From Fibrella rubiginis (GTDB lineage: Bacteria > Bacteroidota > Bacteroidia > Cytophagales > Spirosomataceae), in assembly GCF_017353185.1 (NCBI RefSeq), contig NZ_JAFMYV010000019.1, forward strand, positions 16,873-80,872: a stretch of DNA of 64,000 bases, in the 5' to 3' direction. Within the stretch, counting starts at the first letter, position 1. Each line of letters starts with the position of its first letter. The notes under the pieces were generated by a model, which was not told where the DNA came from, searched no databases, and saw only the letters and a program-made list of their open reading frames with translations. This document shows positions 34,910 to 41,883 of the stretch, in pieces. The position numbers and the translations under genes were made by a program.

Positions 34910-36274
34910 TCAGAGTAGGAAGTCATAGGCGGCATCGACGGTATCAGAGGCGAATGAATCCAGGTATACGGCGGTAACGGCTTCGGTCTGGTGGCCCATC
35001 ATTTCACTGATGACCGCCGTTGCTACACCGGACTTCTTAAGACTGGTTGCGAACGAGTGGCGGGCGGTATAGGTGGTTAGCGGGGTAGTGATACCGCACT
35101 GCTCACCGATGGTTTTAAGATCGCTGTTGACCTGGCCTAGTATCTTGTGTGTTCGGTTCTTAATCTGGTTCGCGTTCTTATGTGTAGTCGCGTTCAGGAT
35201 CGGAAAAACGTAACTCTCAGCGCCGTTGCCCGTTTCAGGTTGGTAAGCATCAATAATGGCTTTGGCTGGCCCCAACAACCGTAGAGCGAACTTGCCCCCC
35301 GTTTTCTGTCGAACGTAGCTTAGGCGGCTGTTTCCGTCGCTGTCCGTCGTAACGTTTTTCCACCGTAAAGCGGCGAGGTCTACAAAGTTGATGCCCCCGC
35401 AATAGAAGGAGAATAGAAACACCTCCTTAGCCAGTTTCAGCCGTTCGACCTGGGCGTCGTTTTGCTGGGCCGCCCATTTGCCGGTAGCGGTTCCCGCTGG
35501 CTGATAGTTCTCGATTAGCCGTATGTCGTCGCGGCTAACGGCTCGTTTCACCGTCGATGTATCGAACTTGCCTACGCTGAACTTGTGCCGTTCGGCCACG
35601 TTGCGGGCGAAGGGGTAATGGTCGGATTTAGTTACGCCCTCAGCAATGGCTTTGTTGAGCACAGCCCGTAACGTGCGATACCGATTTGATAACGTGGTGT
35701 CGGTGTTACCCCGCCCGCGTAGGTACGTTTCCAGCCGATTACAGAAAGCAACGTTGATAGCATCGAATGGGATGTCTGAGGGGTCGGCCTCGCATTCCTG
35801 CTCGTGACAAAGAAAGTCCGCTACCTGGTTTCTGAGGTCCCGGTAAACGGTGCTGTTGCCTACCTGCTTAGCCGTTACCATAGCGGCTACCAATTCATCT
35901 ATGTAGGTAAGTAGCTTAACACGTCTGGCCTGCTTACGCCCTTCGATGGCTTTCACGGCAACGGCTTTGGCGTCGTGCTGCTCGTCGGCTCCGGCCAATG
36001 AGTTTGCTGCATCGGCGTACTTGCGTTCCCATTCGGCCAGCTTCATTATAAACTGTTCCCGGTAAGGTTCAGGGTAGCTTTTGCGAATCTCTTTCTTCGC
36101 CTCGTTCCAGTATTTAGGGTGAAGACTCAGGCCCGTAGCAATGTACTTTAGCTTACGGTTCTTCGATATGCGAACCATAAACGGGTGACTACCGTCGGCC
36201 AAGGTTTTGCTGGTGTAATAGACCGTCTTCACCGTCGCCTTTCCCTCTTTGTGGTCTGTGCTTGTGCGTGCCAT
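34910..36274 (-). CDS. Tyrosine-family site-specific integrase
   Basis: 454 residues. An N-terminal arm-binding region (VKTVYYTSKTLADGSHPFMVRISKNRKLKYIATGLSLHPKYW) is typical of Bacteroidota integrases. A SAM-like core-binding domain spans about 110-215 and the catalytic domain about 220-454. The box II motif TYTARHSFAT, the histidine of MMGHQTEAVTAVYLDSF and its catalytic tyrosine are visible. The box I position normally holding arginine (TGxR) reads CGGINFVDL, with no arginine. This recalls IntDOT-like enzymes, which also lack it. It recombines the 47-bp att sites. Its gene ends the element, 148 bp from attR. Confidence 0.93.
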   Translation of the reverse strand: MARTSTDHKEGKATVKTVYYTSKTLADGSHPFMVRISKNRKLKYIATGLSLHPKYWNEAKKEIRKSYPEPYREQFIMKLAEWERKYADAANSLAGADEQHDAKAVAVKAIEGRKQARRVKLLTYIDELVAAMVTAKQVGNSTVYRDLRNQVADFLCHEQECEADPSDIPFDAINVAFCNRLETYLRGRGNTDTTLSNRYRTLRAVLNKAIAEGVTKSDHYPFARNVAERHKFSVGKFDTSTVKRAVSRDDIRLIENYQPAGTATGKWAAQQNDAQVERLKLAKEVFLFSFYCGGINFVDLAALRWKNVTTDSDGNSRLSYVRQKTGGKFALRLLGPAKAIIDAYQPETGNGAESYVFPILNATTHKNANQIKNRTHKILGQVNSDLKTIGEQCGITTPLTTYTARHSFATSLKKSGVATAVISEMMGHQTEAVTAVYLDSFASDTVDAAYDFLL

Positions 36275-36285
36275 AGTGTTTAAAC

Positions 36286-36309
36286 TGGTTTAAGTAATGG
36301 TTTAAACAA
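36286..36309 (+). repeat. Right copy of subterminal direct repeat, likely integrase or Xis arm site
   Basis: TGGTTTAAG and ATGGTTTAAACAA units, 114 bp inside attR and just upstream of the integrase start. A further GTTTAAAC lies at 36278-36285. It differs from the left copy at 26383 by two bases and has the same orientation. Confidence 0.65.
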
Positions 36310-36422
36310 ATATAACAAACGATGTGATAATGACAATGAACGACAATGAATTGTATACAGAAAATCAGCTAGTTAGATGGTATCTTAAGTAATGAATGGT
36401 ACGGCTTATTGCTACGGTAACA

Positions 36423-36469
36423 CTGCCTTACAAGCAGAGGGTCGGGGGTTCGAATCCCTCAACTCCCAC
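36423..36469 (+). repeat. attR: 47-bp tRNA-Val 3'-end fragment
   Basis: Identical to 26289-26335. It lacks the 5' half of the tRNA, so it is not a functional tRNA gene but the displaced original 3' end. Confidence 0.93.
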
Positions 36470-36482
36470 AACAACGAAAAGG

Positions 36483-36513
36483 GCACTTAGCAGTAATGTT
36501 AAGTGCTTTTTTG
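36483..36513 (+). terminator. Original tRNA-Val terminator
   Basis: GCACTTA pairs with TAAGTGC, followed by a T-run. It matches the element-borne hairpin at 26347 in both stem and tail (GTGCTTTTTTGCT). Confidence 0.8.
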
Positions 36514-36545
36514 CTATTGGGTGAAACGCAATGTGAAGCAAGGCC

Positions 36546-36764
36546 ATGCGAGTAGAAACAACATCGACAGAATACGTCATCCGACTTGATCGCGCTGCGT
36601 TCACGGCTGATGAAATCGAACGACTCATTCGTACACTTCGGTTAAACGAATTAGCAGGTCGCCTGCAGGGTACGGCTCAGGAAGCAGACCATCTGGCTGA
36701 TGAATTAATGGAGAACTGGTGGAATCAACAGACCAAGGGATCGTCTACACCACCTACTGCTTAA
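36546..36764 (+). CDS. Antitoxin-like small protein of a PIN toxin pair
   Basis: 72 residues, helical (TEYVIRLDRAAFTADEIERLIRTLRLNELAGRL, AQEADHLADELMENWWNQQ). It is followed after 18 bp by a PIN-domain nuclease gene, which is how VapB-type antitoxins are arranged, although no AbrB or RHH motif is seen. A close paralogue (26433) lies at the left end of the element. The assignment as antitoxin rests on size, position and pairing. Confidence 0.7.
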   Translation: MRVETTSTEYVIRLDRAAFTADEIERLIRTLRLNELAGRLQGTAQEADHLADELMENWWNQQTKGSSTPPTA

Positions 36765-36782
36765 CGTTGGCTGCCAGATAGA

Positions 36783-37214
36783 ATGAAGCCAATCATTGTC
36801 GTTGATGCAAATGTCCTAATGAGTACGTTAATTACTCAGCAAGGTAAAGTGTCAACTGCGCTTCTTGAAGCAAGCGAACACTACAGGCTAGTTAGCTGCC
36901 ACTTCTTGTATGTTGAACTGTTTAAGCATAAGGATAAGCTGGTCAAGCTGTCGGGTTTGGCTGAACCGGATTTTTTAGACTATCTGCTAGGAATCTTGAA
37001 CCGTATTGAATTTCTGAGTGAATCATTATTACCAACCAACATTCTGGAAAAAGCCCGCCTGTTGGTTGATGACATCGACCCGCGTGATGTTTACTACGTT
37101 GCTTTGACAATCCATTTACAAGGACGTCTTTGGACAGGAGACCGAAAGTTAGCCGAAGGCTTGCTAAAGAAAGGTGTGTCTTTTATTTGTTCAACAGCTG
37201 ATTTGGCAAGCTAG
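36783..37214 (+). CDS. PIN-domain ribonuclease, VapC-like toxin
   Basis: 143 residues, one PIN domain. The acidic metal-binding quartet can be placed: Asp8 (VVDANVLMS), Glu45 (LYVELFKHKD), Asp102 (DPRDVYYVAL) and Asp120 (LWTGDRKLAEGL). PIN toxins cut RNA, often tRNA or rRNA, when their antitoxin is lost. The gene follows the small antitoxin-like gene closely. It sits just outside attR, so it is chromosomal or a remnant of an earlier insertion. Confidence 0.85.
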   Translation: MKPIIVVDANVLMSTLITQQGKVSTALLEASEHYRLVSCHFLYVELFKHKDKLVKLSGLAEPDFLDYLLGILNRIEFLSESLLPTNILEKARLLVDDIDPRDVYYVALTIHLQGRLWTGDRKLAEGLLKKGVSFICSTADLAS

Positions 37215-37385
37215 CATGTTATATATCTTTCGACTACTAAAGCCTACACCTCAGCAGCTTGATATGAATATTTTAACATAATTTTCGGGTTATTCAACCT
37301 TGTTCGTTGGTATGGTAGTGCGGGCTTAGCTGATGCTTTGGTTTGGACAGCGCTGTTTTTGGCAAAACTTTTTAACCAAACAGTT

Positions 37386-38138
37386 ATGAGCTTAGACGAG
37401 GAAATCGCGGTTTACCGGTTTGGGCAGGGTGTCTACCCGGTTGAGGTGGTGCTGGAGCATGCTGCGGGGTTGGGTGAACATGAGAGATGGTGGTGGCTGC
37501 GAACGTTCTACGAATTGATTGCGCAGCAGAAGCCCGTTGCCGAGGACAGCGATCAGGCTATGGTTAGCAGCGGACTAGATCCTGCTGATCCTGCTTACAA
37601 CACGTTCAAAGAGGATCTTACGGCTGGCCTATCACGTATTTCGGCAGGTGAGGACAATCAGACAATCAAGTTGTTGCTGCACGTGTTCAAGCGGGCCTAT
37701 CAACGGCAACTTGCCCTGAACAAAGACAATTCATCAAGCTGGCGCTACGCTGATTTGTCGCAGGACGAAACTGTGCAGAATCTGCTGGCAAAACACCGGT
37801 TACTGGCGGAGGAAATATACGCCGATCCCAGCTTCCGAAGTGAGTTTACCACGTTAGCTAAGCTGTGGCATAACCGTCGTTCACAAGGGCCGGTTGGTGT
37901 GCCTTCTGGGTCGCGGAGGCAGACTAATGCAGCGTATGTGAGCTATGATGACCTGATAACAGAATCGGCTAATTACTTCACCAATAAAAACTTATACGCG
38001 GAGTCGCTGCTTCATAAGGCGTTGCGCAAGGGAGTGGCCGTACGATATAAGCTGGATAAAAGGGAATCGCTACGCTTATTAACAGACGTGCTGGAGCGCT
38101 ATATGAATGAGACATATGGCACAAACCCGTTGCCATGA
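37386..38138 (+). CDS. Uncharacterised protein, N-terminus DUF5958-like
   Basis: 250 residues from the ATG at 37386; an open extension to 37338 is ignored. The start (MSLDEEIAVYRFGQGVYPVEVVLEHAAGLGEHERWWWLRTFYELIAQQKPVAED) resembles DUF5958 proteins of Bacteroidota. The remainder, including a basic linker and YVSYDDLITESANYFTNKNLYAESLLHKALRKG, is not recognised. Soluble and helical, no known function. Whether it belongs to the toxin-antitoxin neighbourhood is unknown. Confidence 0.6.
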   Translation: MSLDEEIAVYRFGQGVYPVEVVLEHAAGLGEHERWWWLRTFYELIAQQKPVAEDSDQAMVSSGLDPADPAYNTFKEDLTAGLSRISAGEDNQTIKLLLHVFKRAYQRQLALNKDNSSSWRYADLSQDETVQNLLAKHRLLAEEIYADPSFRSEFTTLAKLWHNRRSQGPVGVPSGSRRQTNAAYVSYDDLITESANYFTNKNLYAESLLHKALRKGVAVRYKLDKRESLRLLTDVLERYMNETYGTNPLP

Positions 38139-38284
38139 AAAGTCCCTTCTGGGAAAAACCAACTGGCTTTGTCACGATGCTGCCGCTTTATTTTAGATCG
38201 TAGCAACGGTTATCGGGTGTAGGTGCGTAATGATTGACGGAGCCAATGCCTGCGGGCGGCCCGTTCACAATTATCATGCTACCT

Positions 38285-39166
38285 ATGAACAAGCTTATTT
38301 ACACCTCCCTGCTCATGCTACTGGCCGTTGTGGCCCAAGCGCAGGACAACATCATTCTGAAATCAGGGCAGGAGGTACCCGCCAAAGTGCTGGAAGTCTC
38401 CAAGGCCGACATCAAATACAAGCGCACTGACAACCCCGATGGGCCTATCTACACGATAACGGCGGGCGAGGTGTTCATGATCAAATACGCCAACGGCACC
38501 AAAGACGTACTCTCGGCTCAGCCTCAACCACCAATGATTGGACCGCGCATGGGCAACCCACGGATGGACGCACCACCGATGGACCAACCCAATCGCGCGT
38601 TGGGTCGTCGGCAGGGGCGGCTACGGCCCGGTTTCGACCGGTTTAACGACCGAGCACCGGCAATGCCTGGCGGAGCAGCACCCGCCCTTGTTGGCTTACG
38701 GTACCATAGCGGCCTGTTTAGCCATTATTTCGTGGATGGGCAGGGGGTACGCCTGGCCTATGGCGAAGTTCGTTCGCTGATGGCGGGCCAACCCGATGCC
38801 CTACGGGCATTACAGCGTGGACGGCAACTGCGGGTGGCGGCACTGGTTACGGCCATTCCGGCGGTGGCGTTGCTGGGAACGGGTATTGCCCTGGCTGCCG
38901 ACGGGCACCGGGGTGGGCGCTTCGGTCGTGGATTCGACCCAAATGATAACCTGAACAACCGCAACGAGCGTGGTGGTGATCGGGTAGTGGGCGCGGCGTT
39001 GGCGGGGGGCGGTTTGCTGCTGGGCATCACATCGGCGGTGCTGAGCCACAAGGCAACGGTCCGTTTTCGGGCGGCGGCGGCCCGGTACCGGGCAGGTGAG
39101 GGTACCAGTCTGCAATTGGTCCCGGCTCAACAGGGTCTGGGCGCGGGTTTGACATTGCGATTCTGA
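38285..39166 (+). CDS. Exported protein with Bacteroidota 'gene-envelope' N-terminal domain
   Basis: 293 residues from the ATG at 38285, chosen for its signal peptide (MNKLIYTSLLMLLAVVAQAQ). The first mature ~55 residues (DNIILKSGQEVPAKVLEVSKADIKYKRTDNPDGPIYTITAGEVFMIKYANGTKDVL) form a small beta domain common in secreted Bacteroidota proteins. A Pro/Arg/Met-rich linker follows. Then come two hydrophobic segments (VAALVTAIPAVALLGTGIALAA; VGAALAGGGLLLGITSAVLS) and an end resembling a last barrel strand. Role unknown; probably envelope-located. Confidence 0.7.
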   Translation: MNKLIYTSLLMLLAVVAQAQDNIILKSGQEVPAKVLEVSKADIKYKRTDNPDGPIYTITAGEVFMIKYANGTKDVLSAQPQPPMIGPRMGNPRMDAPPMDQPNRALGRRQGRLRPGFDRFNDRAPAMPGGAAPALVGLRYHSGLFSHYFVDGQGVRLAYGEVRSLMAGQPDALRALQRGRQLRVAALVTAIPAVALLGTGIALAADGHRGGRFGRGFDPNDNLNNRNERGGDRVVGAALAGGGLLLGITSAVLSHKATVRFRAAAARYRAGEGTSLQLVPAQQGLGAGLTLRF

Positions 39167-39187
39167 AACAGGAATAAATCGAATTAG

Positions 39188-39222
39188 AAGGGGATCGGGC
39201 TAGTCGCTCGATCTCCTTTTTT
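39188..39222 (+). terminator. Intrinsic terminator
   Basis: GGGGATCGGGC pairs with GCTCGATCTCC around TAGTC, followed by TTTTTTT. It ends the gene at 38285. Confidence 0.7.
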
Positions 39223-39270
39223 TGTAACACGTTGATTACAAGATCATTGCGAGGAGAACACCATCGCCCC

Positions 39271-39413
39271 GTCCCGTAGGGACACAATTGCCGCCGGCGT
39301 CGGTAGACAACGCCCCCGGTTTTCCATTCAGTGTCCCGTAGGGACGCAACAACCAAAAGCATCTATTAAGACCAGATCTCAACCAGCGTTATGCTGTTGC
39401 GTCCCCAACGGAC
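39271..39413. repeat. REP-like palindromic repeats GTCCCGTAGGGAC
   Basis: GTCCCGTAGGGAC occurs at 39271-39283 and 39333-39345. A variant, read on the other strand as GTCCGTTGGGGACGCAAC, ends at 39413 and pairs with GTCCCGTAGGGACGCAAC of the second copy. This fills most of the 257-bp gap before the RmlD-like gene. Similar imperfect palindromes act as REP elements or processing sites elsewhere. Confidence 0.7.
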
Positions 39414-39424
39414 CGAATCTGGTA

Positions 39425-40324
39425 CTACTTGGCTAATTGCCCGGCCAGGACGGCAATGCCTTCCGAAAAGCTGTGTGGTTCGTAACCCAGTTCGCGCTGC
39501 GCTTTGTCGATGATGAAGCCGGTGCGGGGTGGACGGCGGGCGGTTTGGGTGAAGGTGGCGGCGGTGGCTTCGGTGATCAGCGATTTGTCGAGGCCGAAAT
39601 AGTCGGCGGTCTGGATCGCCATCTCGTGGGGTGTCAGCACGTCTTTTCCCGAAATATTGAAGATGCCCGTGGCCTGTTTTTGGGCAATCAGCGCGCACCC
39701 CATCGCCAGGTCTTCGGCCAATGTCGGGCTGCGGAACTGGTCTGTCACGACCTTGATCGTCTTACCGTCTTCCAGCGATTTTTTCACCCACAGAATGATG
39801 TTACTGCGGCTCATGTCGTGGGCGATGCCATACACCAGCACCGTTCGGGCAATGGCCCATTTCAGAGATGAACTCATCACCACCCGTTCGGCGGCATATT
39901 TGCTCCAGCCGTAGAAACTAATGGGGTTACCCTCGGCTTCTTCGGTGTATGGTCCGGCGGTGCCGTCGAAAATAAAGTCGGTGGAGACGTGGCAAAGGAA
40001 CGCACCGGTAGCTTCGCACGCCGCCACGATAGACTCCGTAGCGGTGACGTTTTGCGTCCAGCAGGCCTCTTTGTCCAGTTCGCACTTGTCGACATCGGTC
40101 ATGGCCGCACCGTGGATGACGGCGTCGGGCCGTACATCGGTGATCACGTCGAGCACCTGCTGCCGGTTGGTTATATCCATAGCCCGGTACTCATAACCCT
40201 CCTGCGAGGGCAGTCGGTTGGCACCACGAGCCGTAGCAATCAGTTCAACATCAGCCTGTTGCGATAACAGCCCAACCAATTTCTGGCCTAGCAGGCCATT
40301 AGCACCGGTAATGAGAATTTTCAT
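39425..40324 (-). CDS. dTDP-4-dehydrorhamnose reductase-like SDR (RmlD family)
   Basis: 299 residues. NAD(P) motif ITGANGLLGQKL, then PDAVIHGAAMTDVDKCE, STDFIFDGTAGPYTEEAEGNPISFYGWSKYAAE (catalytic Y-x-x-x-K) and VTDQFRSPTLAEDLA. This series is that of RmlD, which makes dTDP-L-rhamnose for surface polysaccharide. Other rml genes are not near, so a related sugar-nucleotide reductase is possible. Cytoplasmic. The start codon lies 9 bp from palindrome IR-D. Confidence 0.85.
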   Translation of the reverse strand: MKILITGANGLLGQKLVGLLSQQADVELIATARGANRLPSQEGYEYRAMDITNRQQVLDVITDVRPDAVIHGAAMTDVDKCELDKEACWTQNVTATESIVAACEATGAFLCHVSTDFIFDGTAGPYTEEAEGNPISFYGWSKYAAERVVMSSSLKWAIARTVLVYGIAHDMSRSNIILWVKKSLEDGKTIKVVTDQFRSPTLAEDLAMGCALIAQKQATGIFNISGKDVLTPHEMAIQTADYFGLDKSLITEATAATFTQTARRPPRTGFIIDKAQRELGYEPHSFSEGIAVLAGQLAK

Positions 40325-40333
40325 AAAAAGGGG

Positions 40334-40540
40334 AGTCGCTAGTGGTGTGAATGGAATCGGCTTCGCGGTCTGGTGTGGCTTCGCGCGTCGTGCCCTTCGA
40401 CAGGCTCAGGGTGACAGGAAACTAGAACCGGATTTACTGAACTGCATCAAGATGGGCTGTCACCCTGAGCCTGTCGAAGGGCACGACGCGCGAAGCCACA
40501 CCAGACCGCGAAGCCGATTCCATTCACACCACTAGCGACT
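40334..40540. repeat. Perfect 84-bp inverted repeat with REP-like core (IR-D)
   Basis: Arms 40334-40417 and 40457-40540 are exact complements over 84 bases, around a 39-base loop. The inner 22 bases of each arm contain CCTTCGACAGGCTCAGGGTG, a sequence word widespread in bacterial genomes. The outer arm repeats GGCTTCGCG and GGTGTGG words. The palindrome reaches into the stop codon of the cyclophilin gene. Loop and core recur inverted in IR-E. Confidence 0.95.
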
Positions 40541-41243
40541 AATAAACATATCCGTACTGTTTCGTGATTTTCTTCTTCTTCACCCACTCGCCTTTCATTG
40601 TCATTTTGATGTCGGCAAGGGGGCGGTCTTTGGCGTTTCGGGGCTGTTTAGCAATGCTGTCGATCACGGCTAACCCATCAATCACCTGTCCGAAAACGGT
40701 GTAGTTGCCATCCAGGTGGGGGGTGCCGCCAACCGTTTTGTAGACCTGCCTTTGGTCGTTGGTGAAGTCGTGTTTGGCTCCGCGCGCCAGGCCCCGGTCA
40801 ATCTGTTTTTGCAGATCGGTGTCGTTCCATATCCGGCCCTGCACGATGTAGAACTGCACGGCGCTCGATGCCTTGTCGGGGCGGTCGTCGCGGGCAGCGC
40901 CAATAGCCCCTTTTTTGTGGAAAAGCGTGGGCACAAATTCGGCGGGTACCAGGTAGCCAATGTCGCCGTTGCCCAGTTCCTGCCCCGCCACTGCCGTCCG
41001 CGAGTCGGGATCGCCGCCCTGAATCATGAACTTCTCGATGATCCGGTGAAACAGCAGTCCGTCATAATAACTGCTGTCGACGAGGCGGATGAAGTTGGCT
41101 TTGTGCTTTGGCGTCTGGTCGTGGAGCACAAACCGCATTTGCCCAAAACCGGTGCTGAGCGTGACGAGGTAATCTTTCTTCTTCCGGTTTTGACCAACGG
41201 CCAGAACCGGAAGCAGGAGTAATAAGAGTAGTGTTTTGCGCAT
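40539..41243 (-). CDS. Exported cyclophilin-type peptidyl-prolyl isomerase
   Basis: 234 residues with a signal peptide (MRKTLLLLLLLPVLAVGQ) and a cyclophilin domain from about residue 25: FIRLVDSSYYDGLLFHRIIEKFMIQGGDP, then SSAVQFYIVQG, DGNYTVFGQVIDGLAVID. The insert FVPTLFHKKGAIGAARDDRPD and the C-terminal basic extension fit Bacteroidota periplasmic cyclophilins. It assists folding of exported proteins by cis-trans prolyl isomerisation. It follows the ABC ATPase gene after 7 bp and is probably co-transcribed. Confidence 0.93.
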   Translation of the reverse strand: MRKTLLLLLLLPVLAVGQNRKKKDYLVTLSTGFGQMRFVLHDQTPKHKANFIRLVDSSYYDGLLFHRIIEKFMIQGGDPDSRTAVAGQELGNGDIGYLVPAEFVPTLFHKKGAIGAARDDRPDKASSAVQFYIVQGRIWNDTDLQKQIDRGLARGAKHDFTNDQRQVYKTVGGTPHLDGNYTVFGQVIDGLAVIDSIAKQPRNAKDRPLADIKMTMKGEWVKKKKITKQYGYVY

Positions 41244-41250
41244 TGGTGGG

Positions 41251-41883
41251 CTATTTTTCTAAACTAACGCGATTCTGGAAGGCATCTTTCAGGCGCTGAT
41301 CGTGCGTGACCACCACCAAACTCGCCCCAATCTGTTCAGACTGCTGGCGTAACAACCCGATCACCCGCGTCGCGTTTTCATCATCGAGGCTCGACGTGGG
41401 TTCGTCGGCGAGGATCAGCGCAGGCTGGTTCATCACGGCGCGGGCAATACTCACGCGCTGCTGTTCGCCCTGACTCATCTGGTTGGGCCGCTTACCCAAC
41501 TGGTCGGCAAAACCCAGCTGTGATGCCAACTGCCGGGCGCGGTCTCTGGCTTCTGTCTTATTGGCTAAATAATTGGCCAGCAAAAGGTTATCCATCACCG
41601 ACAATGAGCTGACGAAGTGCGGTTTCTGGTATACTATGCCCATGTTAGCGGCGCGAAAGGCGGCGGTTTGGGCGGCGTTGAGCGTAGTCAGGTCCGTTTC
41701 GTTGATCGTCACCGACCCCGCCGTGGGCGTCAGCAACAGGGCCAGCAAGTGCAGTAACGTAGTCTTGCCCGTACCCGACTGCCCCAAAATAAGCAGGGCC
41801 TCCCGGTTGGCGCAGGCGATGTCGGGAAACTGAAAATGCTTCGTGGGCGAATACGAAAACGTCAGGTTGTGGGTCGTAAGCAT
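41251..41883 (-). CDS. ABC transporter ATP-binding protein (LolD/MacB-like)
   Basis: 210 residues, one nucleotide-binding domain: Walker A GQSGTGKTTLL (34-44), Q-loop in VYQKPHFVSSLSV, signature MSQGEQQRVSIARA, Walker B ALILADEPTSSLDD and the H-loop VVVTHDQRL. Small ATPases like this power lipoprotein-release or macrolide-type exporters together with a separate permease. No permease gene is adjacent, so the partner is elsewhere. The cyclophilin gene follows. Confidence 0.9.
   Translation of the reverse strand: MLTTHNLTFSYSPTKHFQFPDIACANREALLILGQSGTGKTTLLHLLALLLTPTAGSVTINETDLTTLNAAQTAAFRAANMGIVYQKPHFVSSLSVMDNLLLANYLANKTEARDRARQLASQLGFADQLGKRPNQMSQGEQQRVSIARAVMNQPALILADEPTSSLDDENATRVIGLLRQQSEQIGASLVVVTHDQRLKDAFQNRVSLEK

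Larger units (their letters stand above)
26289..36469. mobile_element. About 10.1-kb integrative element in tRNA-Val
   Basis: Bounded by the 47-bp att repeats. The integrase gene lies at the right end, reading inward. A leftward block runs int, unknown, HTH, two small genes, primase-helicase, small gene, phage-like protein; a few small genes are at the left end. No relaxase, type IV secretion, capsid, portal or terminase gene is visible, so it can neither conjugate nor package itself unaided. This fits a replication-capable satellite, an integrated plasmid-like element or a reduced mobilizable island. The left end restores a full tRNA and its terminator. Confidence 0.9.

Noticed and set aside
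36423..36469. Second tRNA-Val gene
   Set aside because: Only the 3' part from the anticodon arm onward is present; there is no D-arm or 5' acceptor strand. It is attR.
41251..41883. Complete LolCDE or MacAB exporter
   Set aside because: Only the ATPase gene is present; no permease lies beside it.
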